Below, in pieces: positions 6,573-12,994 of a DNA stretch of 14,626 nt. The number at the start of each line of letters is the position of its first letter. The first letter of the stretch is position 1. Made by a program: the position numbers and the translations under genes. Origin of the DNA: B4-G1 sp964393895 (GTDB lineage Bacteria; Chloroflexota; Anaerolineae; B4-G1); assembly GCA_964393895.1 (NCBI GenBank), contig CAYMWP010000118.1, forward strand, positions 1 through 14,626. Direction: 5' to 3'. The notes beneath the pieces are model-generated. The model made no database searches, was not told where the DNA came from, and saw only the letters and a list, made by a program, of their open reading frames with translations.

Positions 6573-6772
6573 GGAATGGAGCGGTGGCACTCGTCAATGA
6601 CGATAAAGTCAAAGGTCTCGGGCGGCATATAGTCGCTGTAGGCCACCTCGCGGGGCCGGTCGCCAAAGATCGCGGCCAGATGGGCTAATGACCGTTCCTC
6701 CAGCGACGAATCGAACTCGGCTGCACGTTGTACAGCTCGCCGAACTTGCGCCCGTCGTCGGGGGTGACGTAT
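6573..6772 (-). pseudogene. hsdR: Internally deleted fragment of type I restriction subunit HsdR
   Basis: From 6768 the minus strand reads VTPDDGRKFGELYNVQP, which matches the part of HsdR that follows the Walker A region ('TPDDGRKF.ELYNVQ'). The frame then changes near 6715-6725 to EFDSSLEERSLAHLAAIF, then YSDYMPPETFDFIVIDECH and RSI, the DECH helicase motif II segment. In intact HsdR about 25-30 residues separate these two blocks; here they are missing. After RSI (about 6575) the sequence jumps to the HsdM tail. Everything upstream of VTPDDG and downstream of DECHRSI is gone. The upstream break is within a few bases of the palindrome at 6775-6789. Non-functional. Confidence 0.7.
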
Positions 6773-6774
6773 CT

Positions 6775-6789
6775 AGACCTCGGAGGTCT
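6775..6789. repeat. 15-bp palindrome AGACCTCGGAGGTCT, copy 4
   Basis: Identical to the copy at 23-37. It lies between the broken end of the hsdR fragment and the stop codon of the OB-fold lipoprotein gene (6805). Without a T-tract it is not an obvious terminator. Confidence 0.8.
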
Positions 6790-6804
6790 GGGTCAGGCTG
6801 ACAA

Positions 6805-7698
6805 CTACTCCAACACCACCACGTCGTACGGCAGAGCCGGCACCACCTCCAGGTTGCCCTCGTACAACTCTATCGCGCCCACGACGCGCACGCGGCTGCC
6901 AGGCGTGCCCAAGGCCGTGTTATTGGGGATGCGGGCCAGCACGTTCTGGTAGATAAAGACCATCACCTCGCCGCTGCCGTCGCTCACGAACACCTTGGCC
7001 CAACTCCCTCTACCTTCCACGCGGATGACTTCTCCCTCGATCATCACCCGCTGCCCCTCGTCGTCGCCGGAGAGGGAGCCGATCTCGCGCTGCGGGGCAA
7101 AAGCAGCCGCGCCCTCAATGGCCTTTACGTCGCCGCCGAACCGCGGCTCGATCTGCAACTGTCCCTCGTACTGGCCGATCTCGCCGCTGGCCTGCACCAC
7201 CGCGCCCAGGTTGATCTCGGCCGCGTCCCAGCAATCGTCGTAGACGTCGTGCCACATCAGCAGCACGATCTGGCCCGTGCCATCGTCCAGCGTGAATTTG
7301 AAGCCGGCCGAAAAGCTGGTCGCGCCGACGACCGTGCCTTCCACCGTCACTTTTTCGCCGGCTCGGCCGGCCGTGATGTCCCCGATGGAGGTCAACTCGA
7401 CGGTGGGGATGGGGGTAGCCGCCGATGTAGGAACATCGGTGGGCGTGGGGGAGAGGGTTGGCGTGGGTGTGTCTGCCGGCGTGGGCGTCGGTTGGGGGGT
7501 GTAGGTGTCGGTGGGCGGCGGGGTCTCGGTTGGGGGCGACGCCTCAGTCGGTGGGCGGGTGGTCGCCGCGCCCTGTGTTGGCAGCGGCTTGGTGGTGGCA
7601 GTCGCCGCCGGCGACGACGTGTCCCCGCACCCGGTGATCAGTATCGCCAAAGCAATCGTGATGGTTGCGAACGTTCTTATGCGCATAGCAATCTCCAT
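6805..7698 (-). CDS. OB-fold lipoprotein with Thr/Pro-rich linker
   Basis: 297 residues. A short signal peptide ends in a lipobox LITGC (lipidated Cys24), so the protein should be anchored outside the membrane. Residues 28-100 are a Thr/Pro-rich spacer. Two OB-like beta modules follow: about 102-195, with FSAGFKFTLDDGTGQIVLL and W149; and about 202-295, with VFVSDGSGEVMVFIYQN. Each has the 'x-G-E-V-x ... D-D/S-G-T/S-G' pattern of OB-fold nucleic-acid-binding-like domains. The first is a close relative of modules 3 and 4 of the upstream gene product. The start at 7698 lies three bases after the upstream stop; ATG 7686 (MRIRTFAT..) is an alternative with GGAG six bases away. Ligand unknown; many such extracytoplasmic OB modules bind oligosaccharides, metals or protein rather than DNA. 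Confidence 0.82.
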   Translation of the reverse strand: MEIAMRIRTFATITIALAILITGCGDTSSPAATATTKPLPTQGAATTRPPTEASPPTETPPPTDTYTPQPTPTPADTPTPTLSPTPTDVPTSAATPIPTVELTSIGDITAGRAGEKVTVEGTVVGATSFSAGFKFTLDDGTGQIVLLMWHDVYDDCWDAAEINLGAVVQASGEIGQYEGQLQIEPRFGGDVKAIEGAAAFAPQREIGSLSGDDEGQRVMIEGEVIRVEGRGSWAKVFVSDGSGEVMVFIYQNVLARIPNNTALGTPGSRVRVVGAIELYEGNLEVVPALPYDVVVLE

Positions 7699-7716
7699 TC
7701 TCTAATCTCCAATCTT
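7689..7716. repeat. Heptamer array (4 x 7 bp) at the junction of the two OB-fold genes
   Basis: The plus strand reads CAATCTC, CATTCTC, TAATCTC, CAATCTT in tandem. On the coding (minus) strand the units supply the stop of the upstream gene, a GGAG ribosome site and the ATG start of the lipoprotein gene. A similar four-unit heptamer array (AATCTCG type) is at 11414-11441. Confidence 0.7.
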
Positions 7717-9114
7717 TACCCCATTTGCTTCCGGGATGATCTCCAGATCGCCCTGGTACTCTTCGATTCGCCCCACCACCTCGACCTGCACGCCGGCGAC
7801 GAGTTGATCGGCGTCGGGAATGTCGTCGTAGACGTTCTGCCACAGCAGCAGGACGATGCCGCCTGTGCCGTCGTCGAGGGTGAATTTGACGCCGGCGGAA
7901 AAGGTCTCTCGCGCGCCGAGCCTGCCCGCCAGGCGCAAAGTCTGCCCCACGTCGGCGGAAGTGACGTCGCCGGTGGCGCGTGTTGCGATTTCGCTGCCCT
8001 CTGGCTGAGGAGTCTCGGTCGGCGGCGCAGCTTGGGACGGGGGGGCGAGTAGCCACACGTCCTCGGGCAGGCTGGGAATCAACTCCAACTCGTCCCGGTA
8101 CTCGGAGATTTTTCCTTCCACTTGCACCTCCGCGCCGACTCCCGGCCTCTCCTCCTCGCTCAGCCCGTCGTAGACGTCCTGCCACAGCAGCACGGTGATC
8201 TCGCCGCTGCTGTCGTCCAGTGTGAACTTGACGCCGGCAGAAAACGGTTCCAGTTGAGTGACAAAGCCACGCACGACGACCAGGCGATCTATGTCTGTGT
8301 GGCTCAGCTTGCCGATCTGCTCCTCGGCGGCGACGAACACTGGCTGGTCGAGCGGCGTGACGTCGGCGACGGAGGCGGGGACGAGTTGGGGCGTGTCACC
8401 GTAATAAGATACCGCCGCCACGACCTCGACGGGCTGTCCTTTGGGCAAGAGGGGTAGGGGGTGATCGCTGAGGGCGACCAGGTCTTTGCTCACGGCGACG
8501 GCGATGGAGCCGCTCTCGTCGCGGACAGTGATCAGCGTCAAGCCCTCGTAAGGCTCGTAATAGTTCTCCACCTCACCCCGCACCCGCACCCGCAGGTACA
8601 AGTCGGCCAGCGTGATAGAGCCGATGGCGCGCTCCACCGGCTCGGCGCGGCTGGTTTTGAGCTGCTCTGGCACGTTGATAGTGAGCGAGAGGAAATCCTC
8701 CCGCACGCGCAAAGTTCCGGCTACCTCGACCCAGTCGCCGGGCGCTGGCACCCTGCTCTCCTCGACGATCTGGCGCGTCTCCGCACGGTAGGCCGATACG
8801 CGGATCTCGCCCGTCTCGTCCTCGATCGAGAAACTGAGATACTCGCCCTCGGGGTCATACGAGGGTGCGTCGTTACAGCGACCCTCGATGCGCACGTAGG
8901 CCATATTCATCGTCGCGCCGGCCTGTCCGATTTGAACCAGGGGCGTCTCGGCGCGCGTGGCGGCGAACCAGAGAGCGGCGAGGCCCACGCTGGCGAGAAT
9001 TATCGCCGCCATCTTGACGGCGCGGATGGGGGTGCGGCCTGTCAGACGAGCGCCGCAGTAGGGGCAGGCTTCGTGAGGGCCGGTGTACCTTCCACAACTG
9101 GGGCAATGGCTCAT
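7702..9114 (-). CDS. Zinc-ribbon, single-TM protein with four OB-like modules
   Basis: 470 residues. ATG at 9114 has AGGAG seven bases upstream. The N-terminus carries a zinc ribbon CPSC..CPYC (C4, C7, C17, C20), then one membrane segment (about 35-52), placing residues 60-470 most likely outside the cell. Four OB-like modules follow at about 68-155, 163-250, 265-355 and 380-465. Modules 3 and 4 are near-duplicates: FSAGVKFTLDDSSGEITVLL plus WQDVYD, against FSAGVKFTLDDGTGGIVLLL plus WQNVYD. A Pro/Thr linker separates them. It is the first gene of a two-gene operon with the OB-fold lipoprotein. A cytoplasmic zinc ribbon tethered to an external OB string is unusual; function unknown. The promoter at 9159-9187 is divergent from the kinase operon. 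Confidence 0.82.
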   Translation of the reverse strand: MSHCPSCGRYTGPHEACPYCGARLTGRTPIRAVKMAAIILASVGLAALWFAATRAETPLVQIGQAGATMNMAYVRIEGRCNDAPSYDPEGEYLSFSIEDETGEIRVSAYRAETRQIVEESRVPAPGDWVEVAGTLRVREDFLSLTINVPEQLKTSRAEPVERAIGSITLADLYLRVRVRGEVENYYEPYEGLTLITVRDESGSIAVAVSKDLVALSDHPLPLLPKGQPVEVVAAVSYYGDTPQLVPASVADVTPLDQPVFVAAEEQIGKLSHTDIDRLVVVRGFVTQLEPFSAGVKFTLDDSSGEITVLLWQDVYDGLSEEERPGVGAEVQVEGKISEYRDELELIPSLPEDVWLLAPPSQAAPPTETPQPEGSEIATRATGDVTSADVGQTLRLAGRLGARETFSAGVKFTLDDGTGGIVLLLWQNVYDDIPDADQLVAGVQVEVVGRIEEYQGDLEIIPEANGVKIGD

Positions 9115-9155
9115 CGTAGTGCTCCTTTCACGACCGGCAATGGTGGACGCTGGAA

Positions 9156-9176
9156 GGTAATTTACCCCAATTTACC
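9156..9176. promoter_or_regulatory. Candidate operator: AATTTACC direct repeat and GGTAATTTACC palindrome
   Basis: AATTTACC occurs at 9159-9166 and 9169-9176, ten bases apart, about one helical turn. The first copy is part of the palindrome GGTAA-T-TTACC (9156-9166), which overlaps the -10 box of the minus-strand promoter. A bound regulator could cover that promoter; the regulator is unknown. Confidence 0.35.
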
Positions 9177-9187
9177 ATATTTGTCCA
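9159..9187 (-). promoter_or_regulatory. Promoter for the OB-fold operon (TGGACA-N17-TAAATT)
   Basis: On the minus strand, TGGACA (9187-9182), a 17-nt spacer, then TAAATT (9164-9159). Its -35 box overlaps the -35 box of the divergent kinase promoter, so both cannot easily be occupied at once. Confidence 0.45.
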
Positions 9188-9208
9188 GTCGTTGTTTTGG
9201 GCTATAAT
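9181..9208 (+). promoter_or_regulatory. Promoter for the histidine kinase operon (TTGTCC-N16-TATAAT)
   Basis: TTGTCC at 9181-9186, a 16-nt spacer and a perfect TATAAT at 9203-9208. The expected leader is about 28 bases, with AGGTGA seven bases before ATG 9243. Confidence 0.55.
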
Positions 9209-9242
9209 TGTCTGGTGTGGCGAGGGGTCGAGGTGAGCAGAG

Positions 9243-10115
9243 ATGTCTGGACGGGATGGGCGCGGAATGGGCCAGGGAGGAGCGGCTTTGTCAGACATTG
9301 TCGAAAAGACCGTTGAGCGGGACCGGTTGGCGGCCCACGCGCACGAAGAAGAGTGCGGACAGGAGCGGCTGGCGCAGGAGGGGTCGCGCCAGCGGCTGGA
9401 CGAGGTGGATCGCTTAAAGGCATCGTTCCTCAGCGTGGTGACGCACGAGCTTTTGACGCCTTTCGCCGATATTGGCCTGGCGCTACAAGTCTTGCAACAA
9501 GAGAGCGTGGACGCTTCGCCCGAGTTGCAGGCCGCACGAGACGAATTGGCGACCAAAATCGCTGGCCTGCATCGTTTGATCAACGGCATGGTCAAGTTCG
9601 CCGAACTGGTGAGCAAGCGGCGCGAACCACGACTCGGCTATATTTCTCTGTCGCAGGTGATCCCGTGGGCCATACAGCCGGTGGCGGTGATGGCCCGGGC
9701 GCGGGACATAGATTTTCGGGCCTTTGTGCCCCCTGACCTGCCGCGCGTTCACGCTGACCCCGAACTTTTGAGTGAAGCGGTTTTCCAGATGGCTCACAAT
9801 GCCGTGAAATTTAACCTGGCGAGCGGCCGCGCTCAAGTGAAGGTTTTTGAGACTAGGGGATGGATCGTAGTTGAGGTGCAGGATACGGGGGTGGGGCTGA
9901 CGCCGGAACTGTTGCAGGTGCTGGGACAGCCCTTTGAGCAGGGGGCTGATGCCCTGCGGCGTGGTCGGGAGGGCCTGGGACTGGGCTGGACTTTTGCGTG
10001 CTACGTCGCAGAGGTGCATGGCGGTCTGGCGCACGTGGAGAGTCCTGGGCCGGGCCAGGGAAGCACCTTTTCCATGGCTTTACCGGTGGCTGAAGAGGTG
10101 GGTGTGGATGAGTAA
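9243..10115 (+). CDS. Soluble sensor histidine kinase (HisKA-HATPase), no input domain
   Basis: 290 residues, no membrane segment. The charged N-terminal 55 residues look like a coiled-coil signalling helix. HisKA has FLSVVTHELLTPF (phospho-accepting H68). The HATPase domain has N-box FQMAHNAVKFN (N186), G1 box DTGVGLTPE (D214) and G2 box GLGLG (244-248) with VAEVHGG after it. All catalytic boxes are present, so autophosphorylation is expected. It is first of a plus-strand operon; the next gene, 42 bases on, is a paralogue with an added receiver. With no sensor domain of its own, it must take its signal through a partner protein or the N-terminal helix. Confidence 0.88.
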   Translation: MSGRDGRGMGQGGAALSDIVEKTVERDRLAAHAHEEECGQERLAQEGSRQRLDEVDRLKASFLSVVTHELLTPFADIGLALQVLQQESVDASPELQAARDELATKIAGLHRLINGMVKFAELVSKRREPRLGYISLSQVIPWAIQPVAVMARARDIDFRAFVPPDLPRVHADPELLSEAVFQMAHNAVKFNLASGRAQVKVFETRGWIVVEVQDTGVGLTPELLQVLGQPFEQGADALRRGREGLGLGWTFACYVAEVHGGLAHVESPGPGQGSTFSMALPVAEEVGVDE

Positions 10116-10157
10116 CGAGGGTTGAGAAGCCAGGGCGTGGGATAGAGAGGTCGAACG

Positions 10158-11411
10158 ATGCCTGAACAGAGACCGCAGGGGGGAGAACGTAAGCGGACAG
10201 TCATGATCGTGGATGATGACGAGACGCTGGCGCGGGCTATCAAGGCTACCTTGAGCCTGGAGGGGTTGCAGACGGTCGTGGCGCACGATGGCGAGAAGGC
10301 GCTGGCGTTGGCCCGTAGTTTGAATCTCGACTTGATCCTCCTCGACGTGATGCTGCCGGGCAAGTCTGGCATCGAGGTGTGCGCCGCGTTGAAGGCGGAT
10401 CCCGCGACTGCCTCTATTCCCATAGTACTCATCTCGGCCAAGGCGGAACAGGTAGATCTGGCAGTTGGGCTGGCCGCGGGAGCCAATGATTACCTGACCA
10501 AACCGTTCGTTCCCACCGAGCTCATCGCCTTGGTTGATGAGATGCTGTCGGGGCGGCCTGCTGCGCCTCGTTCGGATCGCTTGGTGGATCTCGCCAGGAT
10601 GCCGGCCGATCAGGATCAGCTAGTGATCTATGCCCGTGAGTTGAAAAAGCTGGTCGAGCGGGAGCGGCGCGAGCGCAAGTCGCTGGAAGAGGCGCATTGG
10701 CAATTGGGTGAAGTTGACCGCTTAAAGACCGCTTTCCTGAGCGTGGTGACGCACGAACTCTTGACCCCTTTTTCCGACATTGACCTGACACTGCAAATTC
10801 TGGAACGGCAGACCCAAGATGCTCCCCCCGAACTACAGGCCACGCGGGACGAACTGGCGGCTCACATTGCGGGCCTGCGGCGCTTGGTCAGCGGCATGGT
10901 CAAGTTTGCCGAATTGGTGAGGAGACGGCGCGAGCCGCAGCCGGTGCAAGTTCAACTCGCTCCGTTAGTTTCAGAGGCCGTGAAGCCGGCAGCGGCGATG
11001 GCCCGGGGGCGAGACGTGAACTTTCAGGTTCTTTTACCTGCTGAATTGCCGCAGGCCTATGCCGATCCCGAGCTGTTGAGCGAGGCGGTCTATCAGATGG
11101 CTCACAATGCTGTCAAGTTCAACGTCGCCGGGGGTAGCGCCTGGGTGAAGGTGCTCGTGTCCAATGCCAGTGACGAGGCCGTGATTGAGGTAGTGGATAC
11201 GGGGGTGGGCCTGACACCGGAGCAAATGGTGTTGCTGGGGCAGCCTTTTGAGCAGAGCGCCGATTCCCTGCGGCGCGGGCAAGAGGGATTGGGGTTGGGC
11301 TGGACCTTTGTGTGCTACGTCGCCGAGGTGCACGGCGGCCGGACGAGCGTCAAGAGCTTGGGCCTGGGGCGAGGAAGCACCTTCCGCTTGACCCTGCCGT
11401 TACCGAAATGA
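10158..11411 (+). CDS. Hybrid response regulator-histidine kinase (REC-HisKA-HATPase)
   Basis: 417 residues; AGAGG is seven bases before the ATG. The receiver domain (about 14-130) has IVDDDE at 17-22 for Mg2+, phospho-acceptor D63 in LLDVMLPGKSG, S93 and K115 in YLTKPF. After a helical linker (150-188) comes HisKA, with H199 in FLSVVTHELLTPF, then the HATPase domain with N-box YQMAHNAVKFN, G1 DTGVGLTPE and G2 GLGLG. The kinase half is a paralogue of the upstream gene (same H box, N box and VAEVHGG end), so a tandem duplication is likely. No DNA-binding response regulator is visible, so output may be by phosphorelay to a distant partner. Its TGA stop overlaps the next start (ATGA). Confidence 0.9.
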   Translation: MPEQRPQGGERKRTVMIVDDDETLARAIKATLSLEGLQTVVAHDGEKALALARSLNLDLILLDVMLPGKSGIEVCAALKADPATASIPIVLISAKAEQVDLAVGLAAGANDYLTKPFVPTELIALVDEMLSGRPAAPRSDRLVDLARMPADQDQLVIYARELKKLVERERRERKSLEEAHWQLGEVDRLKTAFLSVVTHELLTPFSDIDLTLQILERQTQDAPPELQATRDELAAHIAGLRRLVSGMVKFAELVRRRREPQPVQVQLAPLVSEAVKPAAAMARGRDVNFQVLLPAELPQAYADPELLSEAVYQMAHNAVKFNVAGGSAWVKVLVSNASDEAVIEVVDTGVGLTPEQMVLLGQPFEQSADSLRRGQEGLGLGWTFVCYVAEVHGGRTSVKSLGLGRGSTFRLTLPLPK

Positions 11412-12601
11412 CAAATCTCGATTCTCGACTCTCGAATCTCAAAACCTACCTGCGCCGTTGGGGATTGCGCCTGCGCCTGGCCGGGAGCCTGACCTGGGGG
11501 CCGTGGGGTGGGGTGGTCGGCCTGGGGCTTGGCCTGGCGCTGGCCTTGACGGCGCGGCTGTGGCCGTTGCTGACGGCGCGCTGGTTGGTAGTGACGGCAG
11601 GCTCGCTGGCCTTGACTGGCGCGGCGCTGGGGTTGGTGCTGCCCTGGCTGTGGCCGCGCTCGTTGGCTGCATCGGCTCGTGTCTTTGACCGTCGCTTTGA
11701 GTTGGCTGAGCGGCTGACAACGGCAATGGAGATTGGCATTGGTCGGCTGCGAACCACGCCCGCGATGGCGGCGGCGCAGTTGGCCGATACCCTGGATGCC
11801 GCCGCCCGCGTTGACCTCCACGCGATGTTGCCGTTGCGGGCCTCGCGCCGGGCATTGGCGATTTGCGGCACGTTGGCCGCCGTGTTGATGCTCTCGCTTG
11901 GGCTGCCCAATCCCCAGGAGGATGTGCTCTTGCAGCGGGCCGCCGTGCGCGAGGCCATTGAGGATCAGATCGAGGATCTGGAGGCCGTGTGGGAGGAGGT
12001 GGCTGTGGCTCAGGGTCTGAGCGAGGCCGAGCGGGAGATGCTCCTGCAGGCTTTGGAGGAGGCCATCGCCGCTTTGGACGAGGGACGCGCGACGCCGGAA
12101 GAAGCGGTGGCGGGTCTTTCGGAGGCGGAGCGCTCGCTGGTAGAGCTACAGGATCCGGGCGCGGTCACCGCCCGAGAAGGTCTGGAGCGCGCCGCCGAGG
12201 GCATGGCCGATTCTGAACTGACGCAAGATATCGCCGAGGCATTGGCCGAGGGCGACTATCAGGAGGCGGCCCAGGCGTTGGCTGCCTATTCCGGTACCGA
12301 GGGTGAACTACTGACCCGCGAGGAGGAGCTCGAATTGGCCCAGGAGCTGGCGCAGGCGGCCGAGGCGCTGGCCGGAAGCGACCCCGACCTGGCAGAGCAG
12401 TTGGCCCTCGGACGTTTGTTGTCCGCAGCCGCCGAGGCCATTGAGCGGGGCGACATTGCCGAGGCACGGGAGGCCATCCGTGACGCCGCGCAGCAGATGG
12501 GCGAGGCGGGGGAGCGGGTGGAGCGGCAGGAAGCGGTCGAAGGGGCGCTGACGGAGCTACAAGAAGGCCGTGAACAGATCGCCCAGGCTGGCTCTACCTG
12601 A
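11408..12601 (+). CDS. DUF4175-like membrane protein with coiled-coil region, N-terminal 397 residues up to an in-frame TGA
   Basis: The start ATG 11408 overlaps the previous stop as ATGA; no Shine-Dalgarno is visible, so translation is probably coupled. Longer in-frame starts would run deep into the kinase gene and are unlikely. There are two membrane segments near residues 26-48 and 58-80, then ARVFDRRFELAERLTTAMEI (90-109), a phrase I associate with DUF4175-type proteins, and a third membrane segment near 148-166. Long Glu/Ala-rich helices run to residue 395. TGA at 12599-12601 ends this frame inside a low-complexity linker. The same frame stays open for 130 more codons with a family-like C-terminus (12602-12994), so this entry is probably a truncated or interrupted gene. 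Such proteins often sit with MoxR/DUF58/vWA genes; function unknown. Confidence 0.75.
   Translation: MTNLDSRLSNLKTYLRRWGLRLRLAGSLTWGPWGGVVGLGLGLALALTARLWPLLTARWLVVTAGSLALTGAALGLVLPWLWPRSLAASARVFDRRFELAERLTTAMEIGIGRLRTTPAMAAAQLADTLDAAARVDLHAMLPLRASRRALAICGTLAAVLMLSLGLPNPQEDVLLQRAAVREAIEDQIEDLEAVWEEVAVAQGLSEAEREMLLQALEEAIAALDEGRATPEEAVAGLSEAERSLVELQDPGAVTAREGLERAAEGMADSELTQDIAEALAEGDYQEAAQALAAYSGTEGELLTREEELELAQELAQAAEALAGSDPDLAEQLALGRLLSAAAEAIERGDIAEAREAIRDAAQQMGEAGERVERQEAVEGALTELQEGREQIAQAGST
11414..11441. repeat. Heptamer array (4 x 7 bp) just inside the DUF4175-like gene
   Basis: AATCTCG, ATTCTCG, ACTCTCG, AATCTCA in tandem, starting three bases after the ATG. It encodes NLDSRLSNL. Same unit length and near-same sequence as the array at 7689-7716. 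Confidence 0.7.
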
Positions 12602-12629
12602 CCGCGCACCGGACGGCCGCTCGGTCAGG
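12597..12629 (+). other. Inverted repeat enclosing the in-frame TGA
   Basis: CCTGACCG (12597-12604) and CGGTCAGG (12622-12629) are perfect 8-bp complements around a 17-nt loop, which can itself form CGG-ACGG-CCG. The TGA (12599-12601) lies in the 5' arm. There is no T-tract, so it is not an intrinsic terminator. Confidence 0.6.
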
Positions 12630-12994
12630 GCGGCGCAGGTGGGGAAATAGTTCAGCAAGGGGGTCAGCAGGGCGGGCAGCAAGCGGGCGGCGGCCAACAG
12701 CAACAGCCCGGCCACAGCGAAGACGCTGGCACCGGCGCGCCCTACGACGAGGTCTACGTACCGGACCGGATGGACGAGGAGGGAGCCGGAGTGGACGTGG
12801 GCCGCGAGGGGGGCGAGGGGGCGACCGTCGGCGACGCGCCGCTCCCGGCCCCGCAGGGTGGGGGGGCGGGCGTGCCTTACCGCGAGGTCTATGCCGATTA
12901 TGCTGACCAGGCCGGTGTTGCGCTGGAGGGGAGTTATATTCCCCTGGGTATGAAACAGTACGTGCGCGATTACTTTAGTTCCCTGGAACCGTGA
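12602..12994 (+). pseudogene. In-frame C-terminal continuation of the DUF4175-like gene beyond TGA
   Basis: Exactly the same frame as the gene at 11408. Just after the stop comes a Gly/Gln-rich linker, then YDEVYVPDRMDEE, VPYREVYADYADQAG and SYIPLGMKQYVRDYFSSLEP before a TGA at 12992-12994. The ending 'VPYREVY..YIPLG..YVRDYFSSLEP' is the usual C-terminus of this family, so the region is, or recently was, protein-coding. The next gene starts on the very next base, an arrangement that normally depends on translation arriving here. Explanations are a recent nonsense mutation, a sequencing error, or read-through of TGA. Internal initiation at ATG 12770 could yield a 74-residue piece but has no strong ribosome site. 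Confidence 0.7.

Noticed and set aside
7430..7575. CRISPR-like or tandem repeat in the GGTGGGCGT-rich stretch
   Set aside because: It is the codon usage of the Thr/Pro-rich linker of the lipoprotein; there are no regular repeat and spacer units.
7249..8052. Long plus-strand frames opposite the OB-fold genes
   Set aside because: Low-complexity Gly/Arg-rich translations antisense to clearly coding genes; a GC-bias shadow.
11312..11407. Upstream start for the DUF4175-like gene
   Set aside because: It would overlap the HATPase C-terminus by about 100 bases in another frame. ATG 11408 with an ATGA overlap and family-like sequence after it is simpler.
12599..12601. Alternative genetic code with TGA as Gly or Trp
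   Set aside because: Several neighbouring genes end at TGA (4017, 4891, 11411, 12994), and Trp is encoded by TGG throughout, so TGA is an ordinary stop here.
12597..12629. Selenocysteine insertion (SECIS) at the in-frame TGA
   Set aside because: The site is a low-complexity linker of a coiled-coil protein with no redox context, and the loop does not resemble a bacterial SECIS apex. Kept only as a generic recoding or decay question.
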